A stretch of 50,354 nt of DNA from a bacterium OM1 bin76 (GTDB lineage Bacteria > Actinomycetota > Acidimicrobiia > Spongiisociales > ZC4RG35). The stretch covers positions 72,189-122,542 of the forward strand of contig MPNA01000009.1 of NCBI GenBank assembly GCA_002238785.1, read 5' to 3'. Position numbers and translations under genes: made by a program. The notes beneath the pieces were generated by a model. That model saw only the letters and a list, made by a program, of their open reading frames with translations. It was not told the DNA's origin and did not search any database. Positions 17,031-26,247 of this stretch are shown here, in pieces. Numbering within the stretch: position 1 is the first letter of the stretch; each line of letters opens with the position of its first letter.

Positions 17031-18245
17031 ATGAAGGGGATGCTGTCGGGAGTGACCGTCCTGGAACTGGGGCAGGTGATCGCCGGCACCTACGGGGGCA
17101 TGATCCTGGCTGATCTGGGCGCCGAGGTGATCAAGATCGAACCCCCCTGGGGCGATGCCGCCCGGAACCCGACGATAACTCCCGTGAGAGGGGAGAGCGC
17201 CATCCACCTGCAAATGAATCGCGGGAAGAAGAGCCTGGTGGTGGACCTGAAGAGCGAAGCAGGCCGAGAGGTCTTCTACGCCCTGGTGGCCCGCTCGGAT
17301 GTGGTGATCGACAACTTCCGGCCCGGTGTCATGGGTCGCCTGGGGATTGACCACGACAGGCTCCGAAGGCACAACCCGCGGATCATCACCGTCTCCATCA
17401 CCGGATTCGGCGCTACCGGACCGGCGCGAAACCGACCGGCCTTCGATCTGGTGGTGCAGGCGTACAGCGGACTCCTGGACATGACCGGCCCGGCCGACGG
17501 TCCCCCGGCGCGGGTCGGGATACCCATCGCCGACATCACCGGTGGGGTCTTCACCTGCCTGGCGGTGTTGGGGGGCCTGGTCGGCCGCGAGCTTCACGGA
17601 GAAGGCCAACATGCCGATATCTCCATGTTGGATGTGCTGGTCTCGATGCTTTCCTACGACGCCTTCGACCATTTGAACACCGGCGCCAGGGTGGCGAGAC
17701 GAGGCACTGCCCATGCTCACATCGTGCCCTGGCAGGCCCTGGAGGTAAAGGATGGCTTCGTAGTGGTGGCCGCCCGCGGGGAGAAGTTCTGGAGAAACCT
17801 GTGTGACGCCATCGGTCGTCCCGAACTCAAGGATGATCCCCGCACCAGGGATAATGCCGCTCGCCTGGAGAACCGCTCTTTCGTTGAGAAGATCCTGACC
17901 GAGGCATTCGCCCAACGCACCAAGGATGAGTGGATGGCGATGATGGAGGAATACGATCTTCCTGTCGCTCCGGTAAACGACATAGCGGAGGCGTTCGCTG
18001 ACCCTCAGGTCCGGGCCCGGGGGATGGTGCAGCAGTACCGGCACCCCAGCCTGGGAGAGATTCTGTACCCCCCTAGCCCGATGAAGTGGAGCGAGTGGCA
18101 GTACCCCACCGAACCGGCGCCCATGCTGGGTGAGCACACCGCCGAGGTGTTGGCGGCCAAGCTTGCCTACTCGGTGGAGACCATCGGCGACCTGGAGGAT
18201 CGAGGGGTGGTCCGGACCGGGTCGGGTCGGCAAGGCGAGTCTTAG
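17031..18245 (+). CDS. Family III CoA-transferase (CaiB/BaiF)
   Basis: The 404-residue protein starts LSGVTVLELGQVIAGTYGGMILADLGAEVIKIEPP, the classical CaiB/BaiF opening, followed by NRGKKSLVVDLK, the second-lobe ADVVIDNFRPGVM-like block and ITGFGATGP. The catalytic Asp, which forms the acyl anhydride, is most likely Asp168 in PIADITGG. It transfers CoA between a pathway acid and a donor acyl-CoA without ATP. GGAGG precedes the ATG at 17031. The gene is separated from its upstream neighbour by 45 bases and from the downstream E1alpha by 78 bases that contain a hairpin. The substrate acid is unknown. Confidence 0.94.
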   Translation: MKGMLSGVTVLELGQVIAGTYGGMILADLGAEVIKIEPPWGDAARNPTITPVRGESAIHLQMNRGKKSLVVDLKSEAGREVFYALVARSDVVIDNFRPGVMGRLGIDHDRLRRHNPRIITVSITGFGATGPARNRPAFDLVVQAYSGLLDMTGPADGPPARVGIPIADITGGVFTCLAVLGGLVGRELHGEGQHADISMLDVLVSMLSYDAFDHLNTGARVARRGTAHAHIVPWQALEVKDGFVVVAARGEKFWRNLCDAIGRPELKDDPRTRDNAARLENRSFVEKILTEAFAQRTKDEWMAMMEEYDLPVAPVNDIAEAFADPQVRARGMVQQYRHPSLGEILYPPSPMKWSEWQYPTEPAPMLGEHTAEVLAAKLAYSVETIGDLEDRGVVRTGSGRQGES

Positions 18246-18271
18246 AATGTGGACAGAGTGTTTGCTATGCG

Positions 18272-18290
18272 GACACCTTAGGAAGGTGTC
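18272..18290 (+). promoter_or_regulatory. Perfect short hairpin between CoA-transferase and E1alpha genes
   Basis: GACACCTT and AAGGTGTC form a perfect 8-bp stem closing on AGG. It lies in one of the few gaps of the locus, 27 bases after the CoA-transferase stop and 34 bases before the E1alpha ATG. There is no T-run, so it is not a standard terminator; it could be an operator, a processing site or a weak terminator for leaderless-rich actinobacteria. Confidence 0.45.
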
Positions 18291-18323
18291 GGGAATCTGG
18301 CAGGCTAGGCGAACGGTGGAAAC

Positions 18324-19361
18324 ATGAGTGACGGCACAAGCGCCATCTCGGTGGTTTCCGGTCCCGGGGCGCCCCGTTCGGCCGAGACTCTGTCGCCGGA
18401 AGGACTTGACAGCATGAGCGACGCCCTGCTGGTTGAGATATTCCGGCTCATGTACACCATTCGCCGGTTCGAAGTCGTGATGGAGCGCAACCATCTTGCG
18501 GGCGACCTGTACGGACCCTTCCATTCTTCGATGGGGCAGGAAGGTGTGGCCGTGGGGGTCTGCGCGGCGCTTGAATCCGACGATGTGGTGACTTCGACCC
18601 ACCGCGGTCATGGACATGCCATCGCCAAGGGCGCCGAATTGGGTCCGATCTGCGCCGAGCTGTGGGGTCGATCCACCGGGTATTGCGGAGGAAAGGGCGG
18701 GTCGATGCACATTGTCAGCATGGCTCATGGTTTCGTAGGGCAGAGTCCGATTATCGGCGGGAGCGAGTTGCTGGCCACCGGTGCGGCGCTGGCTTTCGAT
18801 CTGTCCAGGGACTCGAGGGTGGCGGTGTCGTTCATGGGTGATGGGGCAGTGGGGCAGGGGGTCTTCCACGAAACCCTCAATCTGGCGGCCATCTGGCGAC
18901 TGCCGGTGGTCTTCGTGGTCGAGAACAACGGCTTCGCTCACTCTTTCCGGGCCGAGCAGATGCAATTGAACCCCGACATCGCTCCCCGGGCGGACGGCTA
19001 CGGGATGCGGGGTGTGGTGGTGGATGGGATAGATGTCCTGGCGGTGTATTCGGCCACCAAGGCAGCGGTGGCTCGGGCCCGGGCGGGCGGGGGGCCAACC
19101 TTGCTGGAGGCGAAATGCTACCGGTGGAGAGGGCACAATCTTGGGGATGCCGAGCATCTGTACCGGCCGCGTGAGGAAGTGGAGAAGGCCCGCCGGGACG
19201 ATCCCCTCGACAGGTTCCGGTCGGCCGTGTCGGGGCGCATATCCTCTGAACACCTGGCGGACATCGAGGCGGCGGCGGAGGTTGAGATAGCAGAAGCCGT
19301 TGCCTTTGCGGACCGGTCGCCCCCTCCCGGACCCCGGTCCGCATTGGAGGGAAGTCTGTGA
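18324..19361 (+). CDS. Thiamine-diphosphate 2-oxoacid (or acetoin) dehydrogenase E1 alpha subunit
   Basis: The 345-residue protein has the E1alpha layout: LVEIFRLMYTIRRFE at 41-55, FHSSMGQEGVAVGV, STHRGHGHAIAKG, GKGGSMHI, and the thiamine-diphosphate motif from GDGAVGQG to VVENN, about 30 residues long. PDH, branched-chain oxoacid and acetoin dehydrogenases share this fold; the short length and HRGHGH/GKGGSMH style resemble AcoA/PdhA of Gram-positive-type heterotetramers. With E1beta (next gene) and E2 (27030) it would decarboxylate a 2-oxoacid or cleave an acetoin-like compound to an acyl-CoA. The last four bases overlap the E1beta start. Confidence 0.93.
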   Translation: MSDGTSAISVVSGPGAPRSAETLSPEGLDSMSDALLVEIFRLMYTIRRFEVVMERNHLAGDLYGPFHSSMGQEGVAVGVCAALESDDVVTSTHRGHGHAIAKGAELGPICAELWGRSTGYCGGKGGSMHIVSMAHGFVGQSPIIGGSELLATGAALAFDLSRDSRVAVSFMGDGAVGQGVFHETLNLAAIWRLPVVFVVENNGFAHSFRAEQMQLNPDIAPRADGYGMRGVVVDGIDVLAVYSATKAAVARARAGGGPTLLEAKCYRWRGHNLGDAEHLYRPREEVEKARRDDPLDRFRSAVSGRISSEHLADIEAAAEVEIAEAVAFADRSPPPGPRSALEGSL

Positions 19362-20353
19362 CCAGGGAGGTCACCTTCGTCGAGGCTGTTCGTGAAGCGC
19401 AGGCCGAGGCTCTGGCTGATGACGACCGGGTTTTCATAATGGGCCAGGAGATCGGAGAGTACGGAGGGGTGTTTCGCGCCACGCAGGGACTGGCTGAAAG
19501 GTTTGGCGCTCACCGGGTCCGTGACATGCCGATCGCCGAGCAGTCCATGTTGGGAGCGGGAGTGGGAGCGGCCGTGATGGGGATGCGCCCCATCGTGGAG
19601 GTGATGTTCATGGATTTCATCGCATGCGGGATGGACGCCATCGTCAACCATGCGGCCAAGATGCGCTACATGTCAGGTGACCAGTTGCGGGCGCCGATGG
19701 TCATCCGGACCCAGGGGGGTTCGGGTACCCACCATGGATCCCAGCACTCCCAGACTCTGGAGAGTTGGTTCCTGCATGTTCCGGGCCTGGCCGTGGTGAT
19801 GCCGTCGGTACCACAGGACGTGAAGGGACTCTTCAAGTCTTCGGTCGCCCTTGACCATCCGGTCCTCTTCATCGAGCACCGGGCCCTGTACCGCACCAGG
19901 GGCATGGTCGCCGATCCCCTGGCGCCCATACCACTGGGACAGGGTGTGGTCCGACGCTGGGGAGAGGATGTCACGGTGGCGGCCATCGGGAAGTCCGTAC
20001 ATCAAGCGTTGGTTGCCGCCCGGCAATTGGAGGAGGAGGGTATCTCGGTTGAAGTCATCGACTTGCGGAGTCTGGTCCCTATGGATGTCGACCTCGTGTT
20101 GGAGTCGGTGTCTCGGACTCATCAACTGGTGGTGGCCCACGAAGCGGTGGAAAGGGGAGGCTGGGCCGGTGAGTTGATCAGCCGGGTGGTTGCGGAGGGA
20201 TTCGATGAACTGGACGCGCCTCCTCTGCGGGCGGGGAGCAGGGCCACTCCCATCCCGTTTGCCAGGGAACTGGAGACAGTCATGATTTGCGACGAACGGC
20301 TGATCGCCAGGCGGGTGAGGGAATGTCTCGGCCTGGTGGAGTACTCGGTATGA
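19358..20353 (+). CDS. Thiamine-diphosphate 2-oxoacid (or acetoin) dehydrogenase E1 beta subunit
   Basis: The 331-residue protein begins with a GTG overlapping the E1alpha stop (GTGA). It carries TFVEAVREAQAEALADD, GQEIGEYGGVFRATQGL (the conserved Glu that activates thiamine diphosphate), the potassium/dimer region GMRPIVEVMFMDF, and the transketolase C-terminal domain with VEVIDLRSLVPMDVD and VVAHEAVERGGW. All are family hallmarks. It forms the alpha2beta2 E1 with the preceding product. Its stop overlaps the start of HyuA set 2, so the oxoacid dehydrogenase and the second hydantoinase are translationally linked. Confidence 0.94.
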   Translation: MTREVTFVEAVREAQAEALADDDRVFIMGQEIGEYGGVFRATQGLAERFGAHRVRDMPIAEQSMLGAGVGAAVMGMRPIVEVMFMDFIACGMDAIVNHAAKMRYMSGDQLRAPMVIRTQGGSGTHHGSQHSQTLESWFLHVPGLAVVMPSVPQDVKGLFKSSVALDHPVLFIEHRALYRTRGMVADPLAPIPLGQGVVRRWGEDVTVAAIGKSVHQALVAARQLEEEGISVEVIDLRSLVPMDVDLVLESVSRTHQLVVAHEAVERGGWAGELISRVVAEGFDELDAPPLRAGSRATPIPFARELETVMICDERLIARRVRECLGLVEYSV

Positions 20354-22380
20354 CCCGGGCTGCGGTCGATATCGGCGGCACTTTCACCGACGTGGTGACC
20401 GTTGATGAATCCACCGGTGAACTCATCCAGGCCAAGTCCCTAACCACCTACCCCGATCCCACCCCCGGCTTCCTGACCGCCCTCACCAAAGCCACCGACC
20501 GGTCTGCCTTGGAGACGGTCGGTTACGGGACCACGCTGGCCACCAACGCGGTCTTGACCAAGTCAGGCGCCAAGACCGCCCTGCTGACCACCGAGGGCTT
20601 TCGCGATGTCCTCGAGATCCGTCGCACTCACCGCTCCAGCCTCTTCGACATATACGAGAAGATCCCCCGCCCGATCGTCCCCCGGCCGTTGCGGTTTGAA
20701 ATCCCCGAACGGACGGCAGCGGACGGCAGCGAGGTCCGGGCTCTGGACGAACAGGCGGTGAGAGAATCGGCGGAGCGCATCCGGGAGGCCGGCGTGGAGT
20801 CGATCGCGGTTTCCTACCTGTTCTCGTTCATGAATCCCGGCCACGAATTGCGGACCCGCCAGATCTTGCAGGAAGAACTTCCGGGACTATCCGAGGACAT
20901 AACGATTTCTTCGGAGGCCCTTCCCCTGCACCGTGAGTACGAGCGGACCAGCACCACCGTGATGAACGCCTACCTGACCCCGCTGGTGAGGAAGTACTTC
21001 CGCCGACTTCGGGCCGAGTTGCAAGACAGCAAACTCTATGCGTGGCTACAGATGATGCAGTCCAATGGGGGCTTGGTGCGTCCGGAACGAGCGGCTTCCT
21101 TTCCGATCCTGACGCTTCTCTCGGGCCCGGCCGGTGGCGTGATGGCCTCGGCGTACCTGGGGGAATTGCTGGGGGAGACTCATCTGCTGACCCTCGACAT
21201 GGGTGGGACCAGTTGTGATGTGGCCGGCATAACCGACGGCGAGCCCGACACCAGGCTGGACTTTGAGATCGGGGGTTATGCAGTCTCCTATCCGACTCTT
21301 GACATCCACACAGTGGGCGCCGGAGGGGGAAGCATCGCCAAGGTGGACGGCTTCGGGAGGATCTCGGTGGGCCCCGACTCGGCAGGTTCTAATCCCGGTC
21401 CGGCATGTTACGGGCGGGGAGGGGAGCGGCCCACTGTCACCGACGCCAACCTCGTCTTGGGTGTCTACGACCCCGATTTCCAATTGGGAGGCGAGATCTA
21501 TCCCGACATCGACCTGGCGGCCCGGGCCATCGAGAGGCACGTCGGCAAACCGCTGGGGTTATCGGTAACCGAAGCGGCGGTGGGGATCGTGCGGTTGGTT
21601 AACGCCAACATGATGCACGCCCTGCGCACCGTCTCCATCGAACGGGGTCGCGATCCCCGGGACTTCGCCCTGGTGCCGTTCGGCGGAGCAGGTCCCACCC
21701 ACGGCGTGCACATCGCCGAAGAACTGGCGTTGCGACGGGTGATCATACCCCCCATTCCGGGATGCAACTCGGCTCTGGGGATTCTTGCTTCGGATGTCCG
21801 GCATGACCTGGTGGGCACCCTGCGAGCCCGGATGATCCGGTTGGACCCCGAGGACTTGCAGGAGTCGCTGTCGGTGATGGCGGATGAGGCCCAGCGGGAA
21901 CTGGAACAGGACGGCATCCCGCCCCAGATGCGGAGTCTGCGGGCCAGTCTCGACATGCGCTATGCCGGGCAGGCCTATGAGATCAACGTTCCCCTCGGCT
22001 CACTACGGCCTGACGCCCCTACCCTGGCTCAAGCGATCGGTGACTTTCACAGGGCTCATGAGACCCGCTACGGGCACGCCCTGGGAGACGATCTGGTCGA
22101 TCTTGTCAATGTCCGGCTCACCGGCCTGGGAGCGACACCCAAGCCTCTTCTGGGAGGGGAGGCCGCAGCTTTTGGTGAGGCCGAGCCGCGTTCTCTCCGA
22201 AGGGTGGTCTCGGTCGGTGGCGAAGAGTCGAAGGTACCCATCTACCGGCGGACCGATCTTCTCCCGGGACAAACCCTGGCCACCCCCTCGGTTATCCAGC
22301 AGTTGGACTCCACGACTTATCTCCCCTTCGGCGAAGCGCGGGTACACGCCACCGGGTCCCTGGTGGTGGATTTGCCATGA
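20350..22380 (+). CDS. hyuA: Hydantoinase/oxoprolinase family protein, HyuA-type subunit (set 2)
   Basis: The 676-residue HyuA-type ATPase subunit starts at the ATG overlapping the E1beta stop. It shows DIGGTFTDVVTVDE at 8-21, GYGTTLATNAVLTKSGAKTALLTTEGF in pieces, EYERTSTTVMNAYL, LDMGGTSCDVAG and VGAGGGSIAKVD, then SIERGRDPRDFALVPFGGAGPTH. It is only distantly similar to the set 1 HyuA, so it is not a recent tandem copy, and its substrate may be different. The A subunit binds ATP and acts with the B subunit at 22377. No carboxylase gamma subunit is nearby. Confidence 0.93.
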   Translation: MTRAAVDIGGTFTDVVTVDESTGELIQAKSLTTYPDPTPGFLTALTKATDRSALETVGYGTTLATNAVLTKSGAKTALLTTEGFRDVLEIRRTHRSSLFDIYEKIPRPIVPRPLRFEIPERTAADGSEVRALDEQAVRESAERIREAGVESIAVSYLFSFMNPGHELRTRQILQEELPGLSEDITISSEALPLHREYERTSTTVMNAYLTPLVRKYFRRLRAELQDSKLYAWLQMMQSNGGLVRPERAASFPILTLLSGPAGGVMASAYLGELLGETHLLTLDMGGTSCDVAGITDGEPDTRLDFEIGGYAVSYPTLDIHTVGAGGGSIAKVDGFGRISVGPDSAGSNPGPACYGRGGERPTVTDANLVLGVYDPDFQLGGEIYPDIDLAARAIERHVGKPLGLSVTEAAVGIVRLVNANMMHALRTVSIERGRDPRDFALVPFGGAGPTHGVHIAEELALRRVIIPPIPGCNSALGILASDVRHDLVGTLRARMIRLDPEDLQESLSVMADEAQRELEQDGIPPQMRSLRASLDMRYAGQAYEINVPLGSLRPDAPTLAQAIGDFHRAHETRYGHALGDDLVDLVNVRLTGLGATPKPLLGGEAAAFGEAEPRSLRRVVSVGGEESKVPIYRRTDLLPGQTLATPSVIQQLDSTTYLPFGEARVHATGSLVVDLP

Positions 22381-24146
22381 ACCGCCACCAGGTCGATCCG
22401 GTAACCGTCGAGGTGGTGACCAGCGGTTTGGCGGCCGGCGCCCGAGAGATGGGGATCACCATGCGCCAGACGTCAAGTTCCACCATCTTCAACGAGGGAA
22501 ACGACTACTCCTGCGGGATTTTCAATGCCCAGACCGAGTTGGTGAGCCATGGCGAGTTCCTGCCCATCCACCTCGGCTCGCTGCCGTATTCGGTGAATTA
22601 CTCCATCGAGGAGGTGGGAGTGGACCGGTTCCGGCCAGGGGACTCCATCATCCTCAACGACCCCTTCCGAGGAGGTTCCCACCTGCCGGATGTGACAATG
22701 GTGACACCCATCTTCTTCGAGGGGCAGTTGATAGGATGGGGCGCCAATCGGGCTCACCACCTGGATGTGGGCGGGACGGTGCCGGGCAGTTTCTATGCCC
22801 AGGCGCGGGAGAATTACCAGGAAGGCTTGCGGATCCCGCCGGTGAAGCTGATCAAGGAGGGGGAGATCGACGAGGAGATCATGAACATGATCCTGGCCAA
22901 TGTGCGTCTGCCTGCAAACATGCGGTCAGACCTATTGAGCCAGGTTTCCGCCAATCTCACCGCCCGGCGGCGATTGATCGAACTTGTCGGACGGTACGGA
23001 TTGGAGACCGTGGAGCAGTGCATGGCGATCGAGATGGACAATTCCGAGCGGCGGATCCGCTCGGTGATCGCCGGATGGCCGGACGGTGACTACTCCGCAG
23101 AGGATTCCATGGACAACGACGGGATAACCGACATTCCCCGTACCGTGCGAGTGACTGTGAAGGTGCGGGGCGATGGGGTGGTGGTGGACTTCACCGGAAC
23201 CGACCCCCAGGTGGAGGGTCCGCTGAACAGCGTCCTCGGCTACACCGCCTCGGGGGTGTACATGACCATCCAGGCCGCCACGGATCCCACCATCCCGCCC
23301 AACGGGGGTTGCTATCGCCCGGTCGAGATAATCGCCCCGGAAGGCACCATCGTCAATCCCCACTTTCCAGCGGCCTGTACGGGTGGCAATGAGATCGTGT
23401 CGGTGGTCCACAACGCTGTCTACCGGGCGCTGGGTGAGGTCCCTCGCGACATCCCCAACCCCGTGCTGCTGATGGCTGCCGACCAGGGTTCTTCCAACAA
23501 TCTCTTCCTGAGCGGGTTTGGCGACGACGGGGAGCGTTTCGTCCTCTACGAGTATCCCGAAGGGGGATGGGGAGGCGCCGAGGGCCGCGACGGCCAGAGC
23601 GCTATCTATTCAATAGTGGGAAACACTTGGAACCTGCCGGTGGAGGCGATCGAGATGAAGTACCCGCTTCGCATCGACCGGTACGAGCTTCGCCAGGATT
23701 CGGGAGGACCCGGTAAGTGGAGGGGCGGTCTGTCGGTGAGGCGTGACTACCGGTTGCTGGCGCCGTCGGGGGAACTGTCGGTGTTGGGCAATCGGGTTCG
23801 GGTTCCTCCCTACGGTCTCTTCGGTGGGCACCACGGGGCCCCGGCTCGATACCGGCTTGATCCGGGAACACCTGATGAGTGCTTGGCGGCCCCCGAGTTC
23901 GGCGCCAAGAAGTCAATGGTCCCCCTGCAACGCAACCAGGTGGTCGGCCAGGAGACGGCGGGAGGAGGAGGCTACGGTGATCCTCTGGACCGCGACCCCG
24001 AGGCGGTCGTCCGAGATGTGGAGTACGGGTACGTCTCCTGCGACAGCGCCTTGGAGGATTACGGAGTGGTGATTGATGCGGACGGGATCCTAGATCCGGA
24101 GGCAACCATCGCCCGGCGGGAAAACATGAGGGCGGGCCGCGGATGA
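22377..24146 (+). CDS. hyuB: Hydantoinase/oxoprolinase family protein, HyuB-type subunit (set 2)
   Basis: The 589-residue B subunit overlaps HyuA set 2 by four bases (ATGA). Family blocks include VDPVTVEVVTSGLAAGAREM, NDPFRGGSHLPDVTMVTP, ANRAHHLDVGGTVPGSF, YQEGLRIPPVKL, and the C-terminal GGGGYGDPLDRDPEAVVRDVEYG. It has the normal length, about 30 residues shorter than the set 1 protein. It would form the catalytic heteromer with its A subunit. The stop overlaps the next aminotransferase start (ATGA). Confidence 0.93.
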   Translation: MNRHQVDPVTVEVVTSGLAAGAREMGITMRQTSSSTIFNEGNDYSCGIFNAQTELVSHGEFLPIHLGSLPYSVNYSIEEVGVDRFRPGDSIILNDPFRGGSHLPDVTMVTPIFFEGQLIGWGANRAHHLDVGGTVPGSFYAQARENYQEGLRIPPVKLIKEGEIDEEIMNMILANVRLPANMRSDLLSQVSANLTARRRLIELVGRYGLETVEQCMAIEMDNSERRIRSVIAGWPDGDYSAEDSMDNDGITDIPRTVRVTVKVRGDGVVVDFTGTDPQVEGPLNSVLGYTASGVYMTIQAATDPTIPPNGGCYRPVEIIAPEGTIVNPHFPAACTGGNEIVSVVHNAVYRALGEVPRDIPNPVLLMAADQGSSNNLFLSGFGDDGERFVLYEYPEGGWGGAEGRDGQSAIYSIVGNTWNLPVEAIEMKYPLRIDRYELRQDSGGPGKWRGGLSVRRDYRLLAPSGELSVLGNRVRVPPYGLFGGHHGAPARYRLDPGTPDECLAAPEFGAKKSMVPLQRNQVVGQETAGGGGYGDPLDRDPEAVVRDVEYGYVSCDSALEDYGVVIDADGILDPEATIARRENMRAGRG

Positions 24147-25498
24147 GCAACGCGGAGTTACTTCGGGGAGAGGTCGAGGCCCTTTACCGGGAGCGGACCC
24201 CCGGTTCCCGCGCCTTGTGGGAAGAAAGCAGTGGCATCCTGCCGTTGGGAGTCTCGGGAGCGGCCAAGTTCTACGATCCCTATCCGGTGGTGCTGGCCAC
24301 CGGCGCGGGTGGGCATGTGACCGATGTGGATGGCCACGATTACGTGGACTTCCTCATGGGCGCCGGCTCGTCGTTGCTCGGCCATTCCCATCCCCGGGTG
24401 GCCGCCGCGGTCCGGGAGCAAATCGGACGGTTGGCCACGGTTATGGCGCCGACTCCCATCGAGCAGCGATTCGCGGAGCGGTTGCGGGAGATGATGCCCT
24501 ATCTGGAGCGTATCCGTTTCGCCAACACCGGATCGGAGGCCGTCAGGACGGCCTTGCGGGCGGCGCGGGCAGCCACCGGCAAGACGCTTTACGGCAAGTT
24601 CGAGGGGAACTATCACGGGTCCGACGACTACTTCCTGGTCTCCTCGGGGTCGCGACAGGTGGCCGGGCCTCCCCATCGACCCCAACCGGTCTTCGACTCG
24701 GCCGGCGTCCCCGACCGAATCGCCGACGAAGTCCTCCTGCTTCCCTACAACGATGCAGAGAACGCGGCAGCCCTCATTGCCGAACACGCCGAAGACCTGG
24801 CGGCCGTGGTGATGGAGCCGGTGGCGTTCTCAACCGGTGGAGGAGTGGCCGCCGACCGCCACTTCGCCAAGGCGGTTCGTGAGGTCACCAGCCGGCACGG
24901 GATAGTTTTGATCTTTGACGAGGTGGTGACGGGTCTCCGTCTGGGGACCGCCGGGGCACCCGGGTACCTGGGAGTTACTCCTGATCTGGCCTGTCTGGGG
25001 AAGGCGATCGGGGGAGGCCTGCCGCTTTCCGCCCTGGGTGGTCGGGCTGACATCATGGAGGAGGTGCTGGGCCCCGACTCGATCTCGAAGGGGACCCGTA
25101 TCTTCCACTCCGGTACCTTCACCGGCAACCCCGTGTCTCTGGCGGCCGGGATGGCGGTCTTTGACATCCTGGACCGGGAACCGGTGCTGGAGCACATCGA
25201 TTTGTTGGGCGCCAGATTGATGGCGACTCTGCAAGAAGTGCTGGACTCGCATGGAATAGGGCAGATGACCGGATTCGGCTCGATATTCCAGTTGCACTTC
25301 ACCGCGGCGCCACCGCGCAACCGCCGGGAGATTCTGGCGGGCGACCACGACCTGTTGAGTGCAGTCCTGCTGGGAATGTGCGCTCATGGGATCTTATGGC
25401 CACCGGTCCATCCCGGGGTGGTGAGCTACGGCCACACCGAGTCCGATATCGACCGGTCGGCCACGGCGTTGGACGCGGTCCTGGGGATGGCGGCGTGA
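24143..25498 (+). CDS. Class III aminotransferase, glutamate-1-semialdehyde-aminomutase-like (set 2)
   Basis: The second enzyme of this type also has 451 residues. It has the N-terminal RERTPGSRALWEESSGILPLGV, FANTGSEAVRTALRAARAATG, LIFDEVVTGLR with the PLP-ring Asp, and Lys287 in CLGKAIGGGLPLSALGG. Gene order HyuA-HyuB-aminotransferase exactly repeats set 1 at 11733-16985. It probably handles the amine released by the set 2 hydrolase. The stop overlaps the GTG of the SDR gene. Confidence 0.92.
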   Translation: MSNAELLRGEVEALYRERTPGSRALWEESSGILPLGVSGAAKFYDPYPVVLATGAGGHVTDVDGHDYVDFLMGAGSSLLGHSHPRVAAAVREQIGRLATVMAPTPIEQRFAERLREMMPYLERIRFANTGSEAVRTALRAARAATGKTLYGKFEGNYHGSDDYFLVSSGSRQVAGPPHRPQPVFDSAGVPDRIADEVLLLPYNDAENAAALIAEHAEDLAAVVMEPVAFSTGGGVAADRHFAKAVREVTSRHGIVLIFDEVVTGLRLGTAGAPGYLGVTPDLACLGKAIGGGLPLSALGGRADIMEEVLGPDSISKGTRIFHSGTFTGNPVSLAAGMAVFDILDREPVLEHIDLLGARLMATLQEVLDSHGIGQMTGFGSIFQLHFTAAPPRNRREILAGDHDLLSAVLLGMCAHGILWPPVHPGVVSYGHTESDIDRSATALDAVLGMAA

Positions 25499-26247
25499 CC
25501 GAGACCGTTCCTCGCGGGGAGAAGCGGGTTGCCATCCTAACGGGCGCCGGACGGGGAATCGGCAGGGGAATCGCCACCACGCTGGCCGAACGGGGATACA
25601 ACCTGGTTGTCACCTCCCGGACCCGGGAGGATCTGGAGACCACCCGGGAACTCGTCGAAGGGACGGGCTCGGAAGCGGTGGTGGTGGTGGCCGACCTGAA
25701 AGACCCGCAGACTCCTTCCCGGTTGCTCCGTGCTGCTCTAGACAGCTTCGGACGGCTGGATGGATTGGTCAACAACGCCGCCGTCAACATCTTCGCTCCC
25801 TTCTGGACCCAGCCGGAGGGCAACCTCGACGAGATCATCGCGACGAATCTCACTGCCCCGTTCTTCCTGTGCCAGGCCGCCGCCAATCACTGGGTCAACA
25901 AAGGTCTCACCGGAGCGATTGTGAACATCAGTTCGGCCGAGGACACCATTGCCTATCCGGACCAGGTCCCGTACGCTTCCTCGAAGGGAGGGCTCCTCTC
26001 CATGACCAAGGTCCTGGCCTTGGAGTGGGGGCCGCTGGGGATCCGGGTCAACGCCGTGAGCCCTGGTTCGGTCGACACAGAGATGACCCCGGAGATCTAT
26101 CGCAAGCAAGCCCCGAAGCTCATGCCGATCGGCAGGCTGGGGACGCCGGAGGACATCGGAGCCTGCGTTTACTTCCTGCTCAGCGACGACGCCGGCTTCG
26201 TAACCGGCACTGCACTGTACGCCGACGGGGGATACATGCTGCAATGA
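25495..26247 (+). CDS. Short-chain dehydrogenase/reductase (SDR 1)
   Basis: The 250-residue classical SDR has the cofactor motif TGAGRGIG, the structural NNAAVN, the catalytic Ser of NISSAED and Tyr/Lys of YASSKGG, and the ending FVTGTALYADGGYM. The GTG at 25495 overlaps the aminotransferase stop (GTGA) and fits the family N-terminus; the longer open frame upstream is not used. It oxidises or reduces an alcohol/carbonyl with NAD(P). A second SDR follows directly, so two successive oxidoreductions, or two substrates, are likely. Confidence 0.94.
   Translation: MTETVPRGEKRVAILTGAGRGIGRGIATTLAERGYNLVVTSRTREDLETTRELVEGTGSEAVVVVADLKDPQTPSRLLRAALDSFGRLDGLVNNAAVNIFAPFWTQPEGNLDEIIATNLTAPFFLCQAAANHWVNKGLTGAIVNISSAEDTIAYPDQVPYASSKGGLLSMTKVLALEWGPLGIRVNAVSPGSVDTEMTPEIYRKQAPKLMPIGRLGTPEDIGACVYFLLSDDAGFVTGTALYADGGYMLQ

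Noticed and set aside
16647-19253. Very long open frame on the minus strand (868 codons)
   Set aside because: It lies antisense to well-supported aminotransferase, CoA-transferase and E1alpha genes, has no recognisable domain and is His/Gly/Pro/Arg-rich, the mark of a shadow frame in GC-rich coding DNA.
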